Below are positions 21,675 to 32,957 of a DNA stretch of 64,000 nucleotides, piece by piece. The DNA is from Neoceratodus forsteri. Its lineage: Eukaryota > Chordata > Ceratodontiformes > Ceratodontidae. Each line of letters opens with the position of its first letter. Positions within the stretch are counted from its first letter, which is position 1. Both the position numbers and the translations under genes were made by a program. Below the pieces are notes generated by a model that had not been told where the DNA came from, searched no databases, and saw nothing but the letters and a program-made list of their open reading frames with translations. Location: NCBI GenBank assembly GCA_016271365.2, contig CM057459.1:488635501-488699500 (forward strand). The letters run 5' to 3'.

Positions 21675-22712
21675 CTTATGCTGACTTCTTACGTAATTCA
21701 TGTTATAACATTTGATGCCCTACCCTTTGTTGAAAACACATCCAGGTATCTTCCACTAATGATATTTGAAGCACAACACCATAGTCACTCTTGTCTATAA
21801 CACTATTATGAAACGTGGACAATAATGAAGTCCTGTAACCTAAGCTGTTGCCACATATGCCTACGCCACAGAAAACTAATGTAAAAATCTAAAGAGAAGT
21901 TCTGTTATGATCAACTGTTGCTGATGTAGTTGTAAGACAATGTTTTTTTTATGCTATTACCTAAATTACTGTCTTGTCAATGTGATTCATGCACTGACGC
22001 TGTGCAATGGCTCCTTTTACTATAGTACAGAAGATAAATGCACTTGTATTACACTATTTTCATTCTGTTATTTTGGCTAACATTTCAGTTTTATAAAAAG
22101 AGCATGTGTATCACTGGTAGTTTACAGTCTTATGTACAGAGGTCCCTCCAGATAATGTTTGGGAGTCTTGCAACTTTGATGTTTTACTGCTACAAAGAAT
22201 TTCTCTGATTCATGCAAGTAAAACATTTTATTAATTCAGAGGACCATATCTTCTGGTTGCATACTTTTAAGAGTTTTGATTTGATGGTAGAAGACGGAGC
22301 AAGTCAATCTGTCTGATAGATGGGGTAGGGCTTAATCCTCGGAGGGAGAGTTCAATTTTCTCCTTTTTAGGTGGGATACCTCCTAGGGGAATTGAGGGTG
22401 TGTGACAAATAGGTTTAGCGTATCATCATTTAAGATTTGAAACACGGGGGATAGGGGGTACAAACAGTTTCACCAAGGGCCATGTTGGTGAGGCCCATAA
22501 AATAGGGGACATGACTTAACTTTCTTTTGCACAGTGTCCTCTTGATATTTACCATACAGATGCTCTCCAGTTCTTTTATTCGATACACAGTATTCTGATT
22601 ACCTTGCTTTGATCTTTCTGTTAAAGTAATAATCTAATTGTCTTAGTTGTGTGACTACCCTGCATCCCCCTCTGCTCAACTGTTACATCTCTCTCTTTTC
22701 ATACTACTTGAA

Positions 22713-23899
22713 CAATCAGATGAATGGCATGGAGTGGGAGTCTGTGATATCACAGAATGTCTTAGACATACAGTATGAAAATCAAGAGCAATAACTGGTT
22801 AAAAGAGTGGAATTCAATGTTGATCTGAGTGCAGTAGGGCACCCCAAAGCCACTTTATTTATCAAAAAATTATCAAAGCATATCAGAATTCAAGATGCAT
22901 AACTGGCATGGAAAGGCAGATAGAAGGGAAGTTAAATATACAAATCTCATCTAACTGCTATACATTCTGTCCACCCCATCTGGATCATCTACCTGTTGCA
23001 GATCTTGGTGTCATCTGCAAACAGACAAGCCTTACTCTCTAGTCCATCTGCAATGTTACTAATGAAGATATTGAAGAGGACTGGCCCCAAGACTGATCCC
23101 TGAGGTACCCCACTTGTGACTTGCATCTCTTCTGAATGTATACCAATTACCACCACTCTCTGTTTTCTGCCCGTCAGCCAATTTGCCACCCAGTTGACCA
23201 ACTTCTGAGCCTAGCCAGCTTATTTATCAATCTTCTATGTGGAACAGTGTTGAAAGCTTTGCTGAAGTCAAGGTAGGTGACATCAATTGCTCCTCCTTGA
23301 TCCACCACTCTGGTTACCCAGTCAAAGAAATCTATGAGATTAGTTTGACAGCACCTACCTTTTGTAAACCCATGCTGTCTTGGATCCCATGCCCCTATGG
23401 ATTCCAGGTGTTGCATTATCCTTTCCTTAAGGAGTGCCTCCATAATCTTGCCCACTACAGAGGTAAGACTGACTGGTCTGTAGTTCCCTGCCTCCTCCCT
23501 GCTACCACTCTTGTGGAGCGAGATCACATGAGCCCTTCTCCAGTCTTCTGGGACCTCTCCTGAGCTCAGAGACTTACTAAACAGTTCTGCTGATTGCTCT
23601 GCTACTTCCACCCTTAGCTCCTTAAGTACCTTGGGATGTATGCCATCAGGTTCCATTGCCTTGTCCACCCTGAGCTTAGCAAGCTCTTGTAGGAAGTTCC
23701 ATCTTCCTTTCCATGCCAGTTATGCATTATGATATGCTTTGTTTAAATGTTTGATAAATACTGTAGCTTTAGGGAGCCCTACTGCCCTCTAATCTACATT
23801 GAATTCCACTCTCCAAACTAGTCATTGCTTTTGATTTTCATATGTCTAAGACATTGTGTTACATCACACACTACCATTCCATGCCATTCATCTCATTGA
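22713..23899. mobile_element. Long inverted-repeat element enclosing a CR1 fragment
   Basis: About 200 bp at 22713-22925 reappear inverted at 23701-23899. Shared blocks include AGATGAATGGCATGGA at the outer end, AATGTCTTAGACATA, GAGTGGAATTCAATGT, GCAGTAGGGC and ATAACTGGCATGGAAAGG at the inner end. Between the arms lies 775 bp, of which 22963-23696 is CR1 ORF2. The repeats have diverged by point changes and small indels. No transposase is present and no clear target duplication is seen. The structure is a foldback or MITE-type DNA element carrying foreign cargo. Confidence 0.8.
22963..23696 (-). pseudogene. Internal CR1 RT fragment without 3' end
   Basis: The minus strand reads from 'DKAMEPDGIHPKVLKEL' through 'GNYRPVSLTSVVGKIMEALL', 'TYLDFSKAFNTVPHRRLINK', 'GVPQGSVLGPVLFNIFISNI' and FADDTKICNR (about 22990), ending near the next 15 residues. 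It is close to 35.8-36.5 kb, the same subfamily, with one frame change near 23190. Both the 5' part and the whole C-terminus, 3' UTR and TTCTATG tail are missing. It starts and stops within about 40 bp of the inverted repeats. Confidence 0.88.
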
Positions 23900-26135
23900 C
23901 CTGGAATGTTGATTATGTCATATAATGATATGGCACCATGAAAGAACAGAGCTGCAGACTGCAGCTGCTGAGCAGTTGGGGATTCAGGGTAAATACAAAA
24001 GCAACAAAATTATTTTAGCTTAACAAAAAGCTCAAAAGTATATCAGAATACTGGGTATCCAATAATCAACTTTTGAAATTGGGTATCCAGTACCACAATT
24101 TTGAAGTTTAAAGTTTTTTTTAAACTAATATGTAACTAGTTATACTGGCAATTGACCTAGTAATACTGCTTTCTATAGTAACACTATAGGAATTGTGATG
24201 TGATGGTCCTGTGGTTGTGTTTTGCTAAACTGTGTTTTGCACTTTCAAATGAAGGAACGGGTATGTTTCAAAAATATTAAACATTACATGATACAAATTG
24301 CTATTATGATCTCTTAAGACAGCTAATATGAAAATTACCAAAATAAAAATATGAGGCCAATAATTAACTGTCTCTTGTTTTCTTTTCCTTACATAAAGTA
24401 CTTCATGAGAACTTATGGACCTTCTTACCTGTGCTTCTGTTTGAACCTGGGACAAATGTACATCAAAATGTAATAACTAGTGAGGTATTAAATTAGAACT
24501 AGCACAAACCAGAATGCATTTTATAACCCATGGTTTCTGGGTGCCCAGAACCCCCACCCTTCTTCATGTCATGGTACACAAAAATCAGGACTTTTTGGTT
24601 AGTTTGACCCCCTGAAAAAAAAAAACTATGCCACTGATGTGACGGGCTGAATGACATGCAATTATGAACAGAGCAAGTAGCACTATGCATTAATCCGATG
24701 TCAGATTCTAACCTGCTGACACTGAGACTGTACCATGATGATGCTAATTGGGAAACCCTTACTTCATGTGCGGGATTGCTGTAAAATGGTGTGTACAGTC
24801 TCTCTGCGCTGACAAGCGACCACAGTTTGCATCTCCCTCTACTTCACCTTATTATCTATTTGTTCATCTCTCCAACACCCTACACCACAATTTCCCCTGC
24901 AGTGCCCAATTTGAATTTTTCACATCCCTGTCAGATCCATTATGTCATTTGTCAACAGAACTCCTTGCCTCTCGAGTTATCTGTGCAGCCATTCAAACAG
25001 TTTGAAATCTGGATAGATTAATTTCAGTGGGAAGTGTATTCTACCATCACAGGTATAGGTTATCACACTAGGTAATTCTAAAAACAGGCTATACTGGGCA
25101 TTTATCCTACCTAATGTAAAGTACTGAAAATGAAATAAACATTTGTGTGGTCCTCAAAATAAAAATAAGCTCACAACTGAGGTAACATGGCAACACAAAC
25201 TAACCTGATATAACCTAGTAAAGTGCGCTCCTACAATAATATGAAATTACTGGAGATTACTCTTTATAATAACTGCAACAGCTAAATAGTAAAGTATTGG
25301 ACAAGGTAAAACTGTGTGAGACATGCTCTGAAGTGCACACTTGTATGATAGCTTCTAGACTGAACTCCTTTGTTCATGCTGTTTTGTCAAAGCCATCAGT
25401 GTGCACATGTGACATTCACCCTCGCAGGGACGTGCACGTAGTGGCTCCTCATGAACTCCGCACATGCGTGCTGTTAGGAACGGTTTATTTGAAATGGGGT
25501 TCTATCTTGAACTCACATCACCAATACTCATACTTCTATATTCAGGTTGGCTCTGATCTTTTTAAAAATGGGTCCCGTTTCTCATGCTATGGCAGAACAA
25601 CATCACTGCGAGCAGGAAAAAAAAAAGAAAAATGAGTCAAAATGCACACTAGAAGAGGTAGGATAAAAATCTTTATTATACAGGACATCTCAAAACCTGT
25701 AAAGAGAAATGCACAAAAAAGGTAAATACCAGCTCTTTAAGATCTAGCTTTGACATGAAGTCAGCAGATGGGGAGAAGGAGTACAACCAGGAGTTGATGA
25801 ATAAATATTCTTGATGGTTTATTCATGCTATCCTTGCTGTTTCACCATGAGTAATCGAAACAACTTTTGTCTGATATAGTCTGTGCATCTACGGGGATGT
25901 AAAACATATTTATATCTGGAATCTAGTTGCATTGCCATGCCAGATTGTGTTTCTGATCTAATACTATCAAACATGTCTGCAAGTTGTGCCAGAGACATCT
26001 CTGCCTCTTTTTTTTCGTTCACTTGCGTGCATGCCTAAGGAATGTCTTGCAACAGTATGGCTTTTGGAAGTGTGTATGATCCTCCTCCCCAATGCAGTGC
26101 TCAGTGTAGCAGGCATGACCCTACCAGACCAATAC

Positions 26136-26273
26136 ATGCTGAGCTGTGTATGACAGCAGTTCCGCTGTGTTGGTCTTCTCTTCTAACAAAAGGTCCACTG
26201 CAATCAGCAGTGGTAGCATGTATGCAATTAGTATACGATGTCAGCTGAACTGCTGTCATGCACAGCTCGGCAT
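26136..26273. repeat. 138-bp foldback
   Basis: A 32-bp arm at 26136-26167 pairs with 26242-26273, with three mismatches, around a ~74-bp loop. No coding potential or target duplication seen. Between 23900 and 26135 I recognise only a possible hAT end near 24640. Confidence 0.8.
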
Positions 26274-26339
26274 GAAATCCCTCCCACTTCCTTCCTCTGC
26301 TAATATTCTCCCGCTCCCTCCTTACTGTTCTCTACAGCC

Positions 26340-26900
26340 CCCACCTTGTGTGCCAAGGGGGTGCCCAATCCCCCTCGGCTCATGTGCCCCTCAGCACACT
26401 GTGTGGGTGATGGGGGTGCCCAATCCCACATCAGCTGTAGCCCCCCAAAAAAACAACCAGTTGGCATGCTAAGAGCCCACCCCAGAGTGCTCATACTTCC
26501 CTACCCCCCCCCACACACACACAAACACACACACACACTATATGGCATGTGGGGTACCCAATCCCTGCTGGCTTCACTCCCTCAACAAACATGTAGGTGG
26601 CATGCTGGGAGCCCACCCCAGCATATCAAAAGCGTCTCTTGTTTCTTTTTTTTTAATTTCTGTGCTTGCCCCCCACCAGCCTGTGCCCACCGTCTGAGCA
26701 CCCACCTCCCCACACCCCCCTCATGTAGGTAGCATGCTGGGAGCCCACACCAGTGTACCAAAAGTGTCCATTTTTGTTTTTTGTTTTTTCAACTCCTGTA
26801 AAACATGAAAACAGTCCCTCCGTGAGTCCCTGCCCCCACCAACCCACACCCACCCTCTGTGCACCCACCTCCCCACACCCCCCCTCACCCCATACTTACC
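26340..26900. repeat. C-rich diverged tandem repeats
   Basis: Units of roughly 130-180 bp share 'gcatgctgggagcccacccca', 'accaaaagtgtc', T-runs and 'cacccacctccccacacccccc' blocks. At least three recur between 26450 and 26880. A short (CA)n lies at about 26512-26538. The proline-rich frames here are composition artefacts. Confidence 0.65.
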
Positions 26901-27062
26901 TCTGGAGCCTGGCGCGATGATTTTCGGTGGACCGGGAACATGTCTGCACTCTTCAAAGCCAACAGCAAACTAAGGAATTATCAGTAAGCTATATAATGGC
27001 ATAAATAAGGTTTTTCCAACTTCGGTGGATAGCTCAGCCATTTTTTTTACTTTTGGCACCAA

Positions 27063-28202
27063 ATTTTCAACATGGGGTTCTTGACACCCCTTCTCATGCA
27101 TTCAGTCACTGTCATGGAATTATTCAGTCCTGAAAGGTGATTTCTCGTTCACTGCACGGAATCACTTCTCGGGACTGATTAATGAATCAATATTGTCAGT
27201 GTTCATGAAGTGGGCTCTCAAAAAGCCTATGTTGCAAATTTGGTGAAAAAATTCCTAAAACTGACTGTTTTATGAGCGTGCATTGCATAGTTGCCACGCA
27301 CACTCATAAGTTTGCGAATTTGTAATATTGTCACTCCAGATTTTCAACATAGGCATATTTCCACACCCCATTATGAACAATGCCACTGTCATTTTTCACA
27401 TCTTGGCCAAAATGTGTTTTCACGCTTCTGACATAAAACAGCTTGGTTGCTACTGGAAATCAGTGTTCGCTACAGCGTAAGACAATCACAGTGACATTGT
27501 TCTTGAGCAGAGGTCCTAAAATGCTTATGTTGGAAATTTAGTGGCAAAAGTCCATAAAATGGCTGTATTACAAGCGTGCATTGCACAGTTTCTATGCACA
27601 CTCATCAGTTTGTGAATTTGTAATATTTCCACTCCAGATTTTCAGCATTGCCTTTTTCCTACTTTTCCTTATGACCAGTATAAATTTCATTTTTCACATC
27701 CTGGCCGAAATGTGTATTTGCACTCCCGGTGTAGAATATCTCGGCCGCTGTGGGAAATCATGTTCAGTATAGAGTAAGAAAATCACAGTGACACTGTTCA
27801 TGAGTGGACATCCTAAAATGCATACGTTGAAAATTCTGTGCAAATATTCCAGAAATGACAGTTTTATGAGTGTGCATTGAGTAGTTTCCACACGCACTCA
27901 TAACTTCACAAATTTGTCATATTTTCACTCCAGATTTTCAACATTTGCATTTTCCACACTTCCATATGAACAGTACAGCTGTCATTTTTCACATCCTGGC
28001 TAAAATGTGTTTTCGCACTTCTGCCACAGAATAGTGCAGTCGTGTGGAAAATCAGTGTTCGGTACGCAGTAAGAAAATCATAGTGACAGTGTTCATGACC
28101 AGAGGTGACAAAATGCCTGTGTTGAAAATTTGGTGAAATAATTCCACTGAATGATTGCGTTACAAGTGCGGGTTGTGCAGTTTCCACACAGACTTGTACC
28201 CT
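27063..28202. repeat. Satellite: about four tandem ~297-bp units
   Basis: Units begin at ATTTTCAACAT-type blocks at 27063, 27340, 27638 and 27934, giving periods of 277, 298 and 296 bp. Each ends near 'gaatttgtaatat..cactccag' and has an internal 'gtcatttttcacatcctgg' block; the fourth is partial. Copies are diverged. From 28203 to 29430 there is no recognisable gene; a poly-T/A-rich run lies near 28810. Confidence 0.9.
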
Positions 28203-29439
28203 TGAGCACGCCCAGGGTGATAGGATTCCTAAGACAGACATTTAAGAAGTATGAGGGTGAAATGTTGACCAGATGCAAGAGGAGTTGCAGAGAGGTACTC
28301 TGCTGGGATATGGATGCTAAAGTGACATGGATACAATTGGGGGGGGGCTGCATAAATGCCAAACACCAACGCAAATACCTGCAAGTGAACGAATCGGCAT
28401 TTACAAATGTTTGTTTAATAAGTATTGCATACTGCTGCTACTGCTGTAATGACTCAGATAAAGTAGTGGTGTCACTAACTCCTACAGTGATGGATACCAG
28501 TCCTATTGTACCATTGGTTGTCTGGTGTGCAGGAAAGATGGTGGTCACCAACACACCCCAGTGATGCATGATGAGGGAAATGTGATTCATGATAGAGGGA
28601 GGAGAAAGATGATGAAGAAGGTGTATTGTTTTCAGAACCAGTCAACTTCTAAGTTTCTTGTTTTCATATAGTTTTTAGTAGTTATTATTAGTCTTAAATT
28701 TGATTTATTTTATATGCTGACAAAACATTATTCATTATGGAAGGATGATGATATGATGAGGATGATGTGTTGTTATTGAGATCAGTTAACTTCAATGGTT
28801 TTAGGTTTTTTTTTTTTACATTTATTTTTATTGCAATTTACAGCAAAATTACAGCCAACAAGCTGCGTCCAAGAAATTGAAATCACTGCTTAAGTGCAGT
28901 AGAGTCACAGAAAATCAATGCAGGAACTGTTACAACTGTAAGGTTAACCCACATGAACATTAGCAACTTAAGAGCACCTTATGAAGCTTATAATTGCTGC
29001 CAACTCTTTGGACTTCAATCAATGTAATCTTTGTAATGCAGAAGCCTTTTACCAATCCATCTAGCTTATTCATACAAAAGAGTTAATCATTAATACGTCC
29101 TTTCACTGAACCAACTGGTGGATTTGCAAAGCTAAAAATATTATCAAAAAAGAAAACTCTAAATGTCCAGTCATGTAAGGTACAGTAACTAGGAAAAAAC
29201 GTGGTTAGAAATGTGTTAAGCATATTCCGATATTTTATTATGAGTTCCTAGATAAGCTATTGAAAAAAAAAATCATCAGGCGGGGGCAATTTAGACCAGA
29301 GTAAAATGTGTGCACTGCTCTGAAAAAATATCAGCACCAGTTATCCAAGCAACCTACTGTCTCAGTATGTCTGGCGTTTGCACCAAAACAAATTGTTGTA
29401 GCCGCATGGGTCTCTATGGACCACTAAGGACAGTCACAT

Positions 29440-29778
29440 TGAACTACCAAAAAAACCCCAAAAAACATCCAAAAGTAGGGCTACACAGCATAGTGAGTGA
29501 AAAACCATACATAGATAAAGTTTAGAAAGGCAGTTTAATTGATAAAAAAACAGCTTATAATGGCTCCACAGATACAAACACAGTCAGCCACTCCCCATGC
29601 CACACAGATGTACATTTCACATCACTACTGACGCTTTTTCAATGCATGCTGTCTCATACACCATACTACTTAAATAGTGCCCACCTTAAAGAGACAGTGA
29701 CAAAGTACTCAATGCTACATATATATAAAACAATTAGAACATATATCTGTATACACACACAACTATAAAGTACTTTAT
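29440..29778 (-). mobile_element. Inverted Penelope-like terminal repeat
   Basis: The reverse complement matches the PLE 3' terminal region at about 37597-37910. Matches include 'ttttcactcactatg.tgtg', 'aactgccttt/cttttctaaac', 'gcattgaaaaagc' and 'ggcactatttaagta'. Penelope elements often carry terminal repeats in opposite orientations. It joins directly, at about 29779, to a direct-orientation internal PLE fragment. Confidence 0.75.
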
Positions 29779-30190
29779 GGCATACACATGTTAAAGATGC
29801 TACACAGGCGATTCAATGTATTCAGAATTTAAAACTAGAAGATGGGGATTTATTAGCGACTTTAGATATAAATACATTATATACAAACATCCCTCATGTC
29901 TAACGACTGGAAGCCATGAGAGATGCACTTTGTCAAAATAGTGATTTTTCTGAAACATTTATTGAATGTTTGTTAATCCTGACTGAACTGGCTCTCACAA
30001 ATAATGTATTCATGTTTAAACTGCTTTTCTAAACTTTGTGTATGGTTTTTCACTCACTATGCTGTGTATCCCTACTTTTAAATGTTTTTTGCAATTTGGT
30101 TTGTAGTGGCACCAGCAGTCAATTCAAGTCACCACCTTTTCACCTTGCATTAGATTGATTTTTGGTCGGCACTGTTTGAAGTGAGTTTAA
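29779..30190 (+). mobile_element. Internally deleted Penelope-like copy
   Basis: 29779-30020 matches 33784-34022 of the main PLE (RT block around LEDGDLLATLDINTLYTNIP, one in-frame stop). It then jumps at about 30020 directly to the element's 3' terminal sequence (aaactgcttttctaaac, matching 37833 onward). About 3.8 kb of element, including the FIDD and GIY-YIG regions, is missing. It ends where a CR1 has inserted. Confidence 0.8.
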
Positions 30191-30194
30191 ATCT

Positions 30195-31812
30195 CCCAGT
30201 GAGTTCACAGAAGAAAGGGTTCTGCAAGAACTCCTAAAACTGAAGGTGGACAAAGCAATGGGTCCTGATGGAATTCACTCCAGAATTCTAAAAGAATTAA
30301 GGAAGGAACTAGTGAAACCACTGGCTACTCTTTTTAATAAATCATGGGAGGATGGTGTGGTACCCAAGGACTGGAGGAAGGTGGATGTGATTCCCCTTCA
30401 CAAAAGTGGGACCAAGACAGAGGCAGGAAACTACAGACCTGTCAGTCTGACCTCTGTGGTAGGGAAAGTGATGGAGTCACTTCTGAAGGAAAGAATAGTT
30501 GAGTACCTAGAGGTCAGTGGAGCACAGGATCCAAGGCAGCATGGGTTCACAGCGGGAAGGTCATGTCAGATGAATCTAATAGATTTCTTTGACTGGGTGA
30601 CCAAAGTAGTAGACCAGGGAGGGCTGTGGACATGGCCTACCTAGACTTTAGCAAGGCATTTGACACAGTCCCACACAAGATTATTAGTCAAATTAACCAG
30701 CCTGGGAGTGGGTCCCAGGGTGGTAGCCTGGGTAAAACATTGGCTGGACAACAGGACACAGAAGGTAATTGTAAATGGAGTCCACTCTGAAGAAAGGGCG
30801 GTTACCAGTGGGGTACCACAGGATTCAGTATTGGGTCCAGTCCTTTTTAATGTCTTCATCAGTGACATTGCAGAGGGACTGAAAGGAAAAGTATGCCTTT
30901 TTGCAGATGACACAAAGATCTGCAACAGGGTTGATACACAAGGAGGCGTGGAAAGGATGAAAAGGGACTTGGCAGGTTGGAGGAATGGTCAGAAGTATGG
31001 CAGCTAGGATTCAATGCAAAAAGTGCAAAATAATGCACCTGGGAAACAAGAACCCAGGGAAGAATACACAATGGGTGGGAGGTAGTAACAACAACAAAAC
31101 AGGAAAGGGACCTGGGGTAATCATATCAGATGACCTTAAGGTTAGCAAGCAATGTGAGAAGGCAGTAGGGAGGCCGAGGGTATACTGGGATGTATAAGGA
31201 GAGGCATCAGCAGCAGAAAACAGGAAGTTGTTATCCTTCTGTACAGACAGTTGGTGAGACCCCATCTGGAATACTGTGTCCAGTTCTGGAGACCTCATCT
31301 CCGCAAGGACATAGACAGGATAGAGGCAGTCAGAGGAGGGCAACTAAAATGGTGCAGGGTCTGCAAGAGAAGCCGTATGAGGAGAGACTAAAGGAGCTTA
31401 ATATATACCCTTGAGGAAAGAAGGAGGGGGACATGATAGAAACTTTCAAGTACCTCAAGGGAATCAACAAAGTCCAAGAGGGTAGCATCTTTCAGAAAAA
31501 GAGACTTGCAAGAACAAGGGACACAATTTAAAAGATAGAAGGAGGCGGTTCAGGGGCAATGTGAGGAAGTATTATTTCACAGAGGGTAGTGGATGCATGG
31601 AACAGCCTTCCTGAGGAAGTGTGGGTCTAAAACTGTAGGAGAATTCAAGAATGCATGGGACAGACATAAGGCAATTCTTGTGGGGGCAGGAAAGATATAG
31701 GCGGTTGGTTAACTAGGATCTGCGGCCTATCCTGTAGGTAGGGAAATGGGCAGACTAGATGGGCCTAGCGGTCCTTATCTGCCATCAAAGTCTATGTTTC
31801 TATGTTTCTATG
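30195..31812 (+). mobile_element. CR1 LINE, 5'-truncated
   Basis: It starts just before the RT finger domain and runs to a (TTCTATG)n tail at 31790-31812. RT motifs include VDKAMGPDGIHSRILKEL, GNYRPVSLTSVVGKVMESLL, DFSKAF, SGVPQDSVLGPVLFNVF and FADDTKICN (about 30897-30925). A one-base deletion near 30625 shifts the frame, and another change follows near 31000. The C-terminal HLRKDIDR..RATKMVQGL region spans 31290-31370. It separates the PLE terminal copy from the PLE body. Confidence 0.92.
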
Positions 31813-32843
31813 GTGTCTGGAGTACGGGAAGTTCCAGATACTATCAGCAGCACCCCAGCAGTACTTCGTGAGTATGCTAACCGCAATGTTGCCAACATAA
31901 CTATACATGCTTTACCTGTTTCTTCAGTTCAGATTACAGAATATGGGAATGAAGTGGGGGCCTTTGTGGAATCTTTGTTTTTCAAAATCGGGGACACTAA
32001 TCCATTATTAATGAGAGGAAAGGATTTGGGACCTCCTAATTTAGTAACAAATAATGTGGAACAACAACAAAAAATTCCATCTACTATTGAGGAGACATTT
32101 TTCCAATTAGAGAAAGTGGTATTAAAAGATTGAAGATTATACTGGCAGAAAGTTACAATGTCAGCATATTTGGAGGTTAATAGAGCTCCCGAGGTCTAAG
32201 ATTTAACAAACAGCCAGCTTTTGGCCTGGACCACCTCCCATTTTAAATTAGTTGGCAGAAACACTGCCTTGATTATATTGCAGGATTAATTAAAATAATC
32301 CTTGCGGATGGTGATGAACAAGAAAAAGAAATTAAGGCATTAATTATAGACAAACAGTCTCAGGTGCAACTATTTAAGGAAGACCCTGAATACACACACT
32401 ATAGAGAATGACTTACATCTGTGATACAGAAACGTGATGCAAGGATTAAGAGGGTGAAGGAGACCAAATATAAATGGGACCAAAAAGATTATTTAGAAGG
32501 CTGTATTTTCGACTGGAGCTAAAAGAAATATAACCATAGAGTTAAATCCACATTGAAAAAAACAGAATTGATAAGAAGTATGGATACATACACTAGTCGT
32601 TCAGGATCAGATTCAGAACCAGAGAATCTGAAAAATGGTAATAATGAGGCATCACCGAATGCAAATACTCCAAATATTTTTTTAGGAGTGGATGAAGTGG
32701 AAATGCATATGCCGCCCTTGATCCAGCAAGGCCTCGGTGTTATGATGGCCCTAAGCCACCTCCCCCGTGGCCCAATTGATACAGGTTATGAACCAAATGG
32801 AGAAAGAGCTAATCAACAAGAATCATTACCTGAATCTACCTGA
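31813..32843 (+). pseudogene. PLE upstream reading frames, unknown function
   Basis: A frame through about 32133 (VPDTISSTPAVLREYANRNV...VVLKD) and a second at 32553-32843, rich in E/N/P, precede the RT in the same element. They carry no motif I know and are broken by stops near 32131 and 32410. They probably represent the N-terminal polyprotein region of the PLE. Confidence 0.4.
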
Positions 32844-32957
32844 GGTACTAGAGGTTCAGAGCACATTACGGAGAAGTCCGCGAATTGTCTAATTTCAAAA
32901 TGTAGGACGCAGAGAGGAACTAGGGGCAAGGGCAGGGGTAAATACATATCGAGGCAG

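Noticed and set aside
24560..24645. hAT MITE end (CTATGCCACTG at about 24630-24640)
   Set aside because: No matching left end CAGTGGCATAG and no 8-bp duplication could be found upstream, so only a stray similarity is supported.
26300..26870. Several 64-128-codon frames rich in P and H
   Set aside because: They arise from C-rich tandem repeats and occur on both strands.
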